A stretch of DNA of 64,000 nt from Talinum fruticosum (Eukaryota > Streptophyta > Magnoliopsida > Caryophyllales > Talinaceae). The DNA lies in NCBI GenBank assembly GCA_021018815.1, contig JAITYX010000041.1, forward strand, positions 4,898,001 to 4,962,000, in the 5' to 3' direction. The position numbers and the translations under genes are program-made. Positions 1-11,188 of this stretch are shown here, in pieces. The first letter of the stretch is position 1, and the number at the start of each line of letters is the position of its first letter. The notes under the pieces were generated by a model, which was not told where the DNA came from, searched no databases, and was given only the letters and a program-made list of their open reading frames with translations.

Positions 1-303
1 ATTCGATTCTCGGTTCAAAGACCGATGAAGTCAATTTTAGCCTCTTTCAGTCTTAGTATTCCCATACTAAGATCGGAAGAGCAAATTTTACTTTTGTTTT
101 TGTTAGTTTTTCTTTCTTAATAACTAACTCGACAACTCCCTTTGATTTATTTCTTCTAATATGCCTTGCGGCTATTTTTTGACTAAGCGAGTAGAAAATT
201 GAATTCTGGATCTGTTAGCCAAGCTAGAAGCCGAGGCTGAATTCCTCAGCCAGGGCCTTTGGCCGGCGCCGGCCACCTCTAGGCACGAGTTGCCGCCCGC
301 ACC
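1..303 (+). repeat. Fragment of Ty3-type LTR (family T1), forward orientation
   Basis: This stretch is the reverse complement of the inner part of the T1 LTR seen at 304-2702; for example the block around 40-110 mirrors 845-960. It stops at about 303 and the oppositely oriented LTR starts at once with GTAGGAACCACG, so the junction is head to head with no internal region between. There is no coding content. Confidence 0.75.
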
Positions 304-2702
304 GTAGGAACCACGACCTCAAACCCACCGGGACCGGACCGAGCTTCCCCAAATTGCTTTGGCGTAGGAGTTGTAGAAAGCTTTTGAGATAAAAAGATGA
401 TTTTAAAAGTGGGGATAAACCTTTTATTAAGATTTTCGAATTTTATTAAATTGATTTAATAAAAAAATTAGGTAAAGTTTGAATGACGGTTTTATTAATT
501 GTTTTATTTTAGCAATTATTTTTAGAAGTTCGGGATATTATCTCTTAACCGAAACTAGGAATTAAGGTTTTTTTTTTCTGCCGTGAGGCTTTAGGGCCAA
601 ACTAGTGTGAAAACATCGGTTTGGACCCGAGTCCGCCTACCGATCACTCGGTGCGGACGGCAGCTCGCACCTAGTGGTGGCCGGCGTCGACTAGAGGCCA
701 TGGCCGAGGAGATCAGCCTTGGCCTCTGCTATGGCTGGTAGATCCAGAACCTTTTTCCTATCCTATAGTAAAAAAATAGTCGAGAGGCGGATCTAGGAGA
801 AGTAAATCAAAAGGGAGTCGCCAATCGGTTTTAGGAAAGAAAAACTAACAAAAATAAAAATAAAGATTTGCTCTTCCGATCTTAGTATGGGAAAACTAAG
901 ACCGAAAAGGCTAAAAGTGACTCCATCGGTCTTTGAACCAAGAATCGGATTTGGGGGCAAGGGCACAAAATGTAAGGATAGGCCCTTCCGTTCCGCCCAT
1001 CCGAAGATGGCCATTATTATTCGAGTAGTGAATCTAAATAAAGCGAAAAACACGAGCATACAACAACATGCTAAGCGAAATTAAAACAACCAAATATAGT
1101 TATGAAAGTAATAAAGCGGAATAAGAGGAAAGTAGTAAAGAAAGTGATAACGAAAAGAAAAGCAAAATGAAAACAAAAAGAAAAGGCAAAGCAATAAGAA
1201 AAGAAAGTGGAAAACAAAAAGATTACATCGGGTGGGGAGGAATTAAAAGCGATACATTATTTGCTCCACAATACGGAAAGTGATAAAGAAAGCATATAAA
1301 TAAAATAAATCGTTGAAGATTGAATCTGTGCCCTCAGGTTATCCCACCTGCCGATCCGGATCTTGAATCTGGATCTAATGATGCGACGGTGGTGAATTGA
1401 GGGGTTTTGCGTGAGTATTTACTCGAGATAGGTAGGTAGATGTGTGAATTAAAGTGACTCCATTGGTCTTTGAATCGAGAATCGAATTCGGGGCAAGGGT
1501 ACGAAATGTAGGGATAGGAAGCAAAATTAAAGCGAAAGTAATACATCATTTGTCCACAATTCGGAAAGCAATAAAGAAAGCATATAAATAAAATAAACCG
1601 TTGAAGATCGAATTTGTGCCCTCGGGTTGTCCCACCTACTGATCCGAAATCTCAAATTTGGATCCGGTGATGCGATGGTGGTGGATCTAGGAAGGCTTTT
1701 TGTGGGTATTTTGGTGGAGATGAGTAGGTATGTGAATAAATGATGGAGTTTGGGGGTTCGGATCTCGGTGAGATTGGAGAGTAGAATGAGAACGAGGCTA
1801 AAAAAGGACCAAGAGATCATAATACATAATAGAGTATTCAGTAACTCTTAGGCGAATTTTAGCAGAGTAACATTGAGGGATGAGCCGTTGTAGGTGGAAT
1901 GCAGCGAAGCATGATGCTAAGGCACGAAGCCATGCTAAAATGAGAGCTAAGGCTCTCTATTTATAGGGAGAGATTGGGTTTAGGAAAGGCCTAGGTTTAT
2001 GCTCGGCCGATCGTCCGTAAGTAGCAAGCAAAACCGAGCCAAGATAATCCCGAGATTAAACTAGATAAAAAGGGATAAATTTGGATAGGAGCCGGTTCAC
2101 GGTGTCGGCTACAAGAGGCTTTCTAAGGTTTCATGCCCTAGCTTGTTTCCAATGGAGTCTCCGGGCCAAAACGTTGCATTCCACTTAAAATTTTGGGGTG
2201 GCAAGCGCCAGCCACAGTAACTTTCAGAAAATGAGAAGTTTTCATTTTTGGTAGGTTTCCATTTATGGCGGGTTTCTATTTTTGGCGGGTTTCATTTTTA
2301 GTGCGGGATGCGTGCTTCTAGTCTTGGAGCTAAAACGCAACACTTTGATGCTTGTGATCTTGAAATGCAGCGTCTAACGTCATCTTGAGGTCTTCGACTC
2401 CTTGACTGGTTGGACTGAAACGCAGATATTCGAGCGTATAATTCCTCGGTATGCGGCACTAGACTTCCGTTGTCTCTAGAGGATTGGTCCGGGCTTGGAC
2501 CGTTCGAAAGAAAAGGGGTTTTTGGATCAATCCAAGGAAAAAGGCTATTTATGTGGTGATAGGGGTTCTTTATGGTTTATCGACTTCCGTCGAACCAATC
2601 AAACACAATCCATGATCCAAATTCTCAAATAGGACTCGGGATCTCATCATCGGGCCAACAAATAAAAAACGAGAGAAAAGGAAGACACTTTTTAGGTGTT
2701 TA
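304..2702 (-). repeat. Ty3-type T1 LTR copy A with internal duplication
   Basis: Read on the minus strand, T1 LTRs begin TGTAGACACC/T and end GGTTCCTA(C/T)A. This copy runs from GTAGGAACC at 304 to GGTGTTTA at 2702. It is about 2.4 kb against about 1.95 kb for the clean solo copy at 54942-56893. The excess is explained by a second, partly deleted copy of the block that starts at about 916 (AAAGTGACTCCATCGGTC), repeated from about 1450. Short ORFs here are chance frames. It abuts copy B directly. Confidence 0.75.
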
Positions 2703-3945
2703 CCTCGGGCCCACCGGGACCGGACCGAGCTTCCCCACGCTTGTTTGGCATAGGTTTTAGAAAGCTTAAAGAATGATTTAGGGTTTTGAAGATGGATTTA
2801 GAAAGTGGGGATAAACTCGTTATTAAGATTTTCAAGTTTTATTAAATCGATTTGAAGCGAATGAGACAAAGTTTTAAACGACGGTTTTATTAATTCTTTT
2901 ATTTTAGCAATTATTTTTAGAAAGGTCTCGGGATATTATTTGTTAACTGAAAACTAGGAATTAGGGTTTCTGTTTCGCCGTGAGACTCTAGGGCCAAGCT
3001 AGTGCGAGAACACCGGTTTGGACCCGAGCCAGCCTCATCGACCACTTGGTGCGGGTGGCGTCCCGCACGTAGCTAGGCAGATCCGGAACCCTTTTTTCTA
3101 CTATTCAATCGAAATAACCGGAAGCGATTAATAGAAGTAAATCGAAGAGGGAGTCCCAATCGGCTTTTAAGAAGGATAAACTAACAAAAAAACAACAATA
3201 AAATTTGCTCTTCCAATCTTAGTGTGGGGAAAACTAAGCCTAAAAGAGGTTAAAATGACTCTATCGGTCTTTGAATCGAGAATCGGATTTGGGGGCAAGG
3301 ATACGAAACGTAGGGATAAACCCTTTTGCTCCGCTCGTCCGAAGATGGCCATTACTAGTTTGAGTAGTGAATTAAATAATGCGAAAAACACAAGCATACA
3401 ACAACGTGCTAAGCGAAATTAAAGCAACCAAACATAGTAAAAATAGAAAGCGATAAAAGCGAAAGTAAAGAAAGTGGTAAAGGCGGAAACGAAAAGCGAA
3501 AGGGAAAGAAAAGAAAGCGGAAAACTAAAAGCTTACATCGGACGTGGAGGAATTAAAAGTAATACATCATTTGTCCACAATACGGAAAACAATAAAGAAA
3601 GCATATAAATAAAATAAACCGTTGAAGATCGAATTTGTGCCCTTAGGTTGTCCTACCCGCTTATATGGATCTCGAATTTGGATCCGGTGATGCCACGATG
3701 GTGGATCAAGGAAGACTTTTTGTGGGTATTTTGTGGAGATGAGTAGTTATGTGAATGAATGATGGAGTTTGTGGGTTCGGATCCGGTGAGATTAGTGAGT
3801 AAAATGAGAATAGGCTAAAAAGGACTAAGAGATTAGAACACGGAATGGAGTATTCAATAGTTCTTAAGCAAACTTTAGCAGAGTAACATTGAGGGATGAG
3901 CCATTGTGAGAATGAGAGCCAAAGCTCTCTATTTATAGGGAGAGG
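2703..3945 (-). repeat. T1 LTR copy B, part left of the copia insertion
   Basis: The copy begins CCTCGGGCCCACCGGG, so about 16 bp of the usual terminus is missing where it joins copy A. It continues to the Sirevirus insertion point and resumes at 14845. The pieces without the Sirevirus total about 1.95 kb, the same as the solo T1 LTR. The last five bases, AGAGG at 3941-3945, are the target duplication of the Sirevirus. Confidence 0.8.
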
Positions 3946-5548
3946 TGAAGACTCGGACCTTACTCCGCACAATTCCGAGTTGAACCAAAGAAATCGGGTA
4001 TAAGGTCTTCTTATGAATAGAGTTTTGATTCCAAGGCATTTTCCGTACCTTAGAAACGTTTCGAGTGATATAGCATTTTCTTTAAGTGATATAACATCTA
4101 TTTCTTGTATTCTTTGCTTGTCTCCGTGAGACTCGAAACTAGATATACACTCACGCTGTCTCACTCAGTTCCGAGTCTCTCATCACTTAGAATTATCGCA
4201 TGTTCAAATGACTAGTATTTCGCATAATCGCACCTGAGTCCGACTTCACATTACAGGTCTTATTCTATTATAGTCAGCACTTCTAGTCCGAATCATGCTT
4301 AGTCTATATCAAGTTTATTTCACTCGATGTTCTTTATGTAACTTAATTCTCGCTTAGACTAACTCGATGGAATTTGAGTTTGATGGATATTAGACTCGGA
4401 AAATTCTACTCCTTTTCGACTCGAGATAATTAGTCCGTTAATTACTCTAATTATATTATTATCTCGTGTCTAATCTTGGACCAAAGTATTTTATAATTTG
4501 AGAAACAAAATTGATTTACTTTTGTAGGTTATTCAAACGAGGATACACCTTTTGAATATACAAAAGTAACCTGGCTTCAAAACGTCAAATCACCAGCGAG
4601 ACAAGGTTTTTCCACCTCCGACCTAGCCCCAGAAGATTGCGTCAGGGCATGTCGTTTCCAAAACTGGAAAACTGCAACGCCAAGCTAAATGGTGGTTTCC
4701 CCTTATCTTTTGAAATACCACCAACAGTTTTGGGACTTCCAAAGCAGATCAAGAACCATTGCCCAACGTTCACATCTCAACGGATACTTTACGAGTGACT
4801 CAAAAGTCCTTAACAATGGTCACAATGGACTTTGAGTCGGAAGATGGAGATAACGACAATGTTGCCTGGTCATCTATATAAAGAAGCCAACCCTCAAGAC
4901 TTGAAGATTTCCCGAACATATTGTTAATACACATACTTGAGCAAAAGTTATTGTATTCACTCTCAATCTTCTACTTACAACTCCCACTCTGTAATTCATT
5001 ATATTCCGAGTTGTAAGGTCTTATACTTAGTTACAAACACTCTCTTTCTTACTCTCTAAGTAAGGTCCCTTGACTGAGCTGTAAGGGTTAATTCAGCTCG
5101 GTTGTCCCTAGCTGTAAGGGTTATCTCGACTAGGAAGTACTAGATCGGATAACGGAATTTCGAGTCTAGGAAAACGTACAAAGAGTTGTCTAAGGGAGCA
5201 ACTTGGGTTTCGGTCAGTCTACTGTATTTTATGGACTCAAAATAGTGGATTTGACTTCGTGCTTGGATTAGCACGGTCCGTGGTTTTCTCGCCCAGGAGG
5301 GTTTCCACGTATTTTTGTGTCTTTACTTTCGAGTACATTCTAGACTCGAGACAAACTCACGATCTCGGTTTAAGTCCGCTTACTTACTCTTTACTGCAAT
5401 TCGAGTTCATACTTTTTTGACCACGTTTTTAGACTTAGAATGCATTTACGTCCGTACTTTGAAGAAAAGAGTTCAATCTTCACGAAAAACCTACATCACC
5501 CTATTCACCCCCTCTAGGGTGACTCGGACTCTCCCGAGCAAACCTTCA
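3946..5548 (+). repeat. 5' LTR of the Sirevirus
   Basis: The LTR is 1603 bp, starts TGAAGACTCGG and ends GCAAACCTTCA. It matches 13227-14844 along its whole length with scattered substitutions and many one-base indels. It contains the retrotransposon promoter (TATA at 4875). Confidence 0.92.
4874..4883 (+). promoter_or_regulatory. Probable TATA box of the Sirevirus 5' LTR
   Basis: CTATATAAAG is followed by a pyrimidine-rich stretch and is kept in the 3' LTR at 14162-14171. Its position inside the LTR suits the U3/R start of the element's genomic RNA. Confidence 0.6.
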
Positions 5549-5563
5549 ATTAGTATCGAGCCT
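5549..5563 (+). other. Degenerate primer-binding site
   Basis: TTAGTATCGAGCC directly follows the 5' LTR and resembles TGGTATCAGAGCC, the site complementary to the 3' end of initiator Met-tRNA that most plant copia elements use for minus-strand priming. Two or three positions differ. Confidence 0.5.
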
Positions 5564-5606
5564 AGCCTTTCGAAAGGATCTAACCATCCAAAGGTTTAAA
5601 GATCAA

Positions 5607-7010
5607 ATGGCTCGGAACAATGGAGAGTTCGATGAAGGAAGATCTTCCAAGCAGACCACCAAAATTCAAAGGATCAAACTTCGTGCACTTGGAAGAAATT
5701 CATAGAATGTTTCCTCATGGATCATACTGAAGATGTCCGGGACATCATACAAAATGGAAACTACATTCCCATGAAGACAGAAGAGTTCGGACTCATTCCC
5801 AAGACAAAGGTCGAGTTTACTCCGGGTGAAGCAGAGAAGTTCGAAAGAACTTCAAGGCAATGAACATTCTGATGTGTGCCATTAGCTCGGAAGAATACAA
5901 TCGAGTATCTCGCCTGTGATTCAGCCAAAAAGTGTGGGACACCCTGGTCAACACTTACGAAGGTACAAGTCGGGTCGAACAAGCGAAGATAAGCCGATAT
6001 CTTCATAAATATGAGTTACTCAAGATGGAGCCGAAGAAAACATCACTCGGATGTTCATTCAATTTACTGAGATTACCAACAATCTGAAATCCCGGGAAAG
6101 ATGATTTCCGACAAGGAAATGTGCGGAAAAATACTCGAAGCCTACCCAAGAGAAGATGGGGTCCCAAGGTAACTGCCATAGAGGAGGCTCGGAACCTAGC
6201 ACTTCTAAAGCCGGACGAGCTTATTGGGAAGCTTCTCACTCATGAAATCCACCGGAAGAGAAGGATGCTAAGGGCAGCACCAAAAAGAACATAGCGCCGA
6301 AAGCCTCGGAAACCGAGATAAGCAAATCCGAGTTCCTCTAACTCGGAAGAGGATCCCATGGCACTTATTGCGAGAGGCTTCAAGAGAATAATGAAGCACA
6401 AAAGATGGGATAAAAGGCCAAAAGAAGAATTCTACAAGAAAGATAAGAAGGACAGGAAAGGTAAGTACTCTTCTCCTTCAAAGTTATCCTTATCTAAGAA
6501 TTCCGACTGTTTTGAGTGTGGCAGACAAGGATCACATAGTCAAAGACTGTCCAAAGAGAAAAAGGGACAGAAAGAAGAAAAAGGATATGATGGCCACATG
6601 GAGCGATGAGGACTCATCGGAAGATGACGAGGACTCGGATGATTCAAAATGTCTAATGGCCATCTCCGACTCGAAGCGAAGCGAGTCGAGTCGGACTCGA
6701 ACAATGAGGAATCCAATCCTCAAGAGGTAATTGAGTACTTTCTCAAATTCTCCAAAGTTGATTTAGCAAAGTATATTTTCACTTTGGAAGAAAAGTCCAA
6801 TTCTGATTCCTCTCATTTTAAAGAACAACTTGAGCTGATTTCCTCCGAGAGCAATTCTTTAAAAATGAGTTGGAAAAGCTGAGACTTACACTCTGCGAAC
6901 TCAAGACTAGCGCTTAATCCAATGAGACTGAGTCCGAGTTACTCGGAAGAGAAAATGAGCAGGTAAAGCAAAAGATCAATGAGTCTCAAGGTCTTGTTTT
7001 AAAGTTTACT
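5607..7010 (+). pseudogene. Sirevirus gag (UBN2-type Gag, CCHC knuckle), broken
   Basis: The reading starts at ATG 5607 (Met-Ala-Arg-Asn-Asn) and passes through all three frames. The region 6040-6290 carries the Gag-like stretch with EEARNLALLKPDEL and GKLLTHEI, typical of the retrotransposon Gag (UBN2) family. Lysine-rich sequence follows (6390-6480), then a zinc knuckle whose first half, CFECG, is read at about 6508 and whose second half, DHIVKDCPK, is read in another frame from about 6527. An acidic SDEDSS/DDEDSDD tail with CLMAISDS lies at 6600-6670, a pattern known in SIRE-type Gag. The following coiled region (6720-7000) has further breaks. It would form the virus-like particle and bind RNA, but as it stands it cannot encode one protein. 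Confidence 0.8.
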
Positions 7011-7389
7011 CAAGGTCGGAAAAACCTTGACATGCTCTTAGGATCTCAGTGTGTCTCCTTCGGAAAAGAAGGTCTTGGTTTCAACAAAGAGGAAGAATCC
7101 AACTTTTACTCCGAGCTTTTCAAAAGGATTCCAGAACCGTAAAGTTCAGGAAAGCCGAGGATGGTCCCATTCATAAAAATGAAAGGAGGACTAAGCCCGG
7201 ACCAGTTTACAAGAAGAAATCATCTCCTCCAGATTTCAAAAGAAAAGTTTTTCAAAAGAAAGAGACACGGACTCGGTTCTCCACGAGAAAGACGCAGAAT
7301 CGGACCAAGCCCAAAGTCATTCAAATGCGGGTTCCGAAACACCTTCTTCCTCGGAAAAGGACCATAGTAAAGAATGTTACTGGGTTCGT

Positions 7390-7815
7390 TAGAGGAAGTG
7401 AGAAAGTTTAGATTGTCTCTGTTTTGCGGGCCACTCGGAAGAGATCAAAGGACACTGGTATCTTGACAATGGATGCTCATGCCACATGTCGGGAGACTCA
7501 GAACTCTTTTCCGAGTTAGAAGAGCATAAAGGAGGAAAAGTCACTTTTGGAGATGATAGCAAAGGCAAGATAATTGGGATAGGTAAGATTGGAAAGGGAA
7601 GCAATCTGGTCAGCCCAGTTTACCTTGTCAAAGGATTAAAGTATAATCTGCTTAGCATCTCTCAACTATGTGATAAAGGTCAAGAGGTAAGATTCACTCG
7701 GACCAAATGTTACATTTCTGATGACACTACCAAGGAGATCAAACTCTCAGGTAAAAGATCAGGTAATACTTATATTATTCCTCTCTCGACCCTAGTCAGA
7801 ACTTATCCTGTTTGA
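7390..7815 (+). pseudogene. Sirevirus aspartic protease and Gag-preintegrase start
   Basis: After a frame break near 7410 the sequence reads HWYLDNGCSCHMSGD at about 7455-7500. This lines up with the LDSGCSRHM-type active-site region of copia proteases, but the D-S/T-G triad reads D-N-G (Asp codon at about 7465). GDDSKGKIIGIGKIGKG and VYLVKGLKYNLLSISQLCDKG follow, both hallmark stretches of Ty1/copia polyproteins. The frame runs to a stop just after 7810. It would process the Gag-Pol polyprotein; the altered triad suggests loss of activity. Confidence 0.8.
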
Positions 7816-8480
7816 AAGCATCTCTTAATGATGATTCATGGAAATGGCATCGTAGATTAGGCCATGTTAGCATGCATACTATTGAAAAATTAGCATCTCA
7901 TGGCTTAGTTAGAGGCTTGCCTAACTGTGCTTTCAAGAAAAACAGAGTTTGTGAAGCTTGCACAAGAGGGAAACAAGTCGAACATCATTCAAATCCTCGA
8001 AGACAGTTTCCACATCCAAAGTGCTTGAACTGCTACATATGGATTTATGTGATGAAATCCCAGTTAAGAGTCTTGGAGGTAAATCATATATACTTGTTAT
8101 TATTGATGATTATTCACGATTTACCTGGGTGTGTTTTCTTAAGCACAAAAATGAAGCATTCAAGGAGTTCATCAAGCTCTGCAGAAAAATCCAAGTTGAG
8201 TCTCGGACTCGGATCCGGAGAATTCGAACCGACCATGGAAGGGAGTTCGACTACTCGAATTCTCGAGTTTTGTGACAAGAATGGAATCTCTCACAACTTT
8301 TCAGCACCAAGAACTCCACAACAAAATGGAGTAGTGGAGAGAAAGAACAAAACTCTTGAAGAAATAGCAAGGACAATGATGATTGAGCACAATGTGCTTT
8401 ACTATTTCAGGCCGAGGCGATCAACACAGACCAACTACACTTTGAATAGATGCCTCATCGGACCCATACTCGAAGAAAAC
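7812..8480 (+). pseudogene. Sirevirus integrase, frameshifted
   Basis: The HHCC zinc-binding part is readable: WHRRLGHVSMHTIEKLASHG, then CEACTRGKQ at about 7950-7980. The frame shifts and the catalytic core continues in a second frame (7958-8275): LLHMDLCDEIP with the first Asp, VIIDDYSRFTWV, then RIRTDHGREFD with the second Asp. It returns to the first frame for ISHNFSAPRTPQQNGVVERK with the Glu of the D,D(35)E triad. All three catalytic acids can be found, but no single frame spans them. The role is insertion of element cDNA into the nuclear genome. Confidence 0.88.
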
Positions 8481-9841
8481 ACCATATGAGCTCTACAAAG
8501 GGAAGAAACCAAATATTTCCTACTTCAAACCATTTGATGCTCGGTCAGATGAAGGTATTTTTCTCGGGTTATTCTTCTCATAGTAAAGCTTATCGCATTT
8601 TTAATAAGAGAACTAACAAAGTGGAAGAAAGCATCCACGTTGTGTTTGATGAGCTTGAACAGGAAAAACCAAGTGAGTCTTCATACTTAGAACTGAAGCT
8701 CAGCAGAGAAGATGATGAAACTAAGTCTACAAAGACTCAAACTCAGCTGACTCGGAATGAAGTCACTCGGAATGAAGTGACTAAGAATAAGACAAATCAA
8801 GAGCCTACTCGGAATGAAGAAGATCATTCAGAGCAAGCTTCGAAGATCAAATAGTTCAGCCTACAAATCTTGTGAATCGGAGAACAGGTAGAGCTTTTAA
8901 GTTCACTTCTAGTCATCCACTTGAAAACATACTATCCGATATCAACGGTGGGGTAAGAACTCATTCCTCTCTTCAAAATCTATGTGCATTCACTGCATTC
9001 ATTTCATTAATCGAACCCAAAAATGCACTAGAGGCCCTAAATAAACCTGAATGGGTAGAGGCCATGCAAAAGGAACTTAATCAATTCGAAAGAAACCAAG
9101 TCCGGACTCGACCAAACGACCTTCCGACCACCCACTTATAGGAACCAAATGGGTTTTCAAGAACAAGCTGGATGAAGGTGGATTGGTAGTCGAAACAAGG
9201 CTAGACTTGTGGCTCAAGGTTATAATCAAGAAGAAGGGATTGATTGTGGGGAAACCTTTGCACCTGTTGCCGAATTGAAGCTATTAGAATCTTGTTGGCA
9301 TTTGCATCTAGCATGCATATTAAATTATATCAAATGGATGTTAAGTGTGCCTTTCTCAATGGTTTTATTGAAGAAGAAGTCTATGTTGAGCAACCTCCGA
9401 GGTTTTGAAAACTCAGAATTTCCAAATCATGTTTTCAAACTTCAAAAGGCTCTTTATGGTCTTAAACAAGCTCCTCGAGCTTGGTATGAAAGACTGAGCA
9501 ATTTCTTGGTTCAAAATGATTTTAGAAGAGGTCGGATCGACAAGACTCTCTTTATAAGAACCAAAGGGAAAGACTTCATTATTGTTCGGATCTATGTTGA
9601 TGACATAATTTTTGGAGCTACTAATGAAATTCCGTGCCGAGAATTTTCCGAGTTGATGAGTCCAGAATATCAAATGAGTATGATGGGAGAGCTCAACTTC
9701 TTCCTTGGTCTACAAATCAAACAAGATAAAGATGGAATCTATGTCCATCAATCAAAGTATACCAAGGAACTGCTGAAGAAATACAAACTCCAAGATGCAA
9801 AGCACGCATCTACACCCATGAGCAAGCAGTATAAAACTTGA
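8481..9841 (+). pseudogene. Sirevirus reverse transcriptase, frameshifted
   Basis: The sequence starts with the linker region (YSSHSKAYRIFNKRT, acidic TRNE repeats at 8750-8820) and enters the RVT_2 domain near 9010 (ALEALNKPEWVEAMQKEL). It breaks at about 9140 and about 9190, then continues from 9209 with [38 protein letters not shown] and the catalytic YVDDIIFG at about 9594-9617. The YVDD motif is intact. It would copy the genomic RNA into cDNA. The breaks near 9140-9200 prevent a continuous product. Confidence 0.92.
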
Positions 9842-9879
9842 CTCGAGACGAGAAAGATAAAGCAATTGATCGAAACTCT

Positions 9880-10534
9880 ATCGAGGTATGATTGGATCTT
9901 TACTATACCTTACTTCCAGCAGGCCGGATATAATGTTCGGTGTATGTTTATGCGCAAGATTCCAAGCTAATCCAAAAGAATCACATCTCACTGCGATGAA
10001 GAGAATATTCGAGATATCTTGCAGGGACTCAGAACTTAGGTCCGTGGTACTCAAGGGACTCAAACCGACTCTCACAGGATACTCGGACGCGGATTACGCT
10101 GGTTACAAAGTTGATAGAAAGAGCACTTCCGGAGCGTGCCAATTTCTAGGTCAATCCTTAATATCATGGCACTCAAAGAAGCAAAACTCGGTAGCTCTAT
10201 CAACTGCCGAAGCTGAATATATTGCAGCTGGAGCATGTCTGTGCTCGGATTTTATGGATAAAGCAACACTTGAGAGATCTTGGACTTTCTTTCAAATTAG
10301 TTTCAATCAAGTGTGATAATCGAGTGCAATCAGCATCACCAAAAATCCGGTTCAAGCACTAAAAAACAAAACACATTGAGGTCGGTATCATTTCTTAAGA
10401 GACATTATGAGAAAGGAGATATCAAACTTGAATTCATTCCTATTAATCTTCAATTAGCTGATATCTTTACTAAGCCTCTTGGTGAAGACCAGTTCTGTTT
10501 TATTAGGAATGAACTTGGAATGCTAAATGCATAA
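9880..10534 (+). pseudogene. Sirevirus RNase H region, frameshifted
   Basis: 9888-10316 reads IGSLLYLTSSRPDIMFGVC, then GYSDADYAGYKVDRKSTSG and STAEAEYIAAGACL, the Ty1/copia RNase H signature with its acidic residues. A break near 10260-10340 is followed by the C-terminal part, KRHYEKGDIKLEFIP and LADIFTKPLGEDQF, ending in a stop at 10534. This is the last enzymatic domain of Pol. Confidence 0.9.
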
Positions 10535-11188
10535 TTATGTGCGTTCTTTGTGTGATGTCACTGCATGATTATGTCTTATGTGCTTTCAAATCATTAATAA
10601 CCATTCGTTCAGCTTGATTTAGTGATACTGAGCTGATAGTTATTCTTTATTTCTAGTTTCCGAGTCACTCGAAAGCTTATCCGAGTCAAACTCGGACGTT
10701 GAGAAAAATGGACATCAAATCTCCGGAATCATCTCTAGACGAGTGGAGAATTTCGAATTCTTTTTCAAAATCTTTTTCTCTCTCTCGATGCTGCGATCGG
10801 ATGCTAACCGTTGGATATCAAACCACTCGCAATTCTAATTGTTGAAGAAGAGAACCGTCACACCGGTCTAAGGTGACTGATGAAAGCACCGAGTCGAACG
10901 GAAATATAAACGGCGTTGTGTTGAAGGACGATTTTTCTATAAATAGCGCCTATTCTCCTTCATCTCGGTACTTTACATATATTTTTCTCTCTCTTTCATA
11001 TTCAAAACTTCTCGTGGAAGCTTCCTACATCTACGAGTGATCTCTAGACATCTTTAAGCAACGTGAAGGTCATCTCAAGTAAGCTCGATTGCTCTCAACT
11101 CTTTCTTCTACTCTTTTTCTTGCACTCTAGTTGACCTACTCTTTTCTACTCATTCTCAAAGTTCTACTTCTCTCTTCCTTTTCTCAAA
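10535..11188 (+). other. Pol to 3' ORF spacer of the Sirevirus
   Basis: This spacer has no coding potential. It includes a CT-rich leader-like stretch (10980-11180) downstream of a TATA-like sequence, ahead of the extra ORF. Confidence 0.6.
10938..10947 (+). promoter_or_regulatory. TATA-like box between pol and the extra ORF
   Basis: TATAAATAG lies about 250 bp before the ATG at 11189 and is followed by TCTC-rich sequence typical of plant 5' leaders. It could be a second promoter giving a separate mRNA for the downstream ORF. No experimental support is visible in the sequence. Confidence 0.4.

Noticed and set aside
793..1084. Overlapping 65-88-codon ORFs in T1 LTRs (also at 3167-3422, 20340-20948 and 22071-22358)
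   Set aside because: They recur in each LTR copy in varying frames, without conservation of the reading frame or any known domain.
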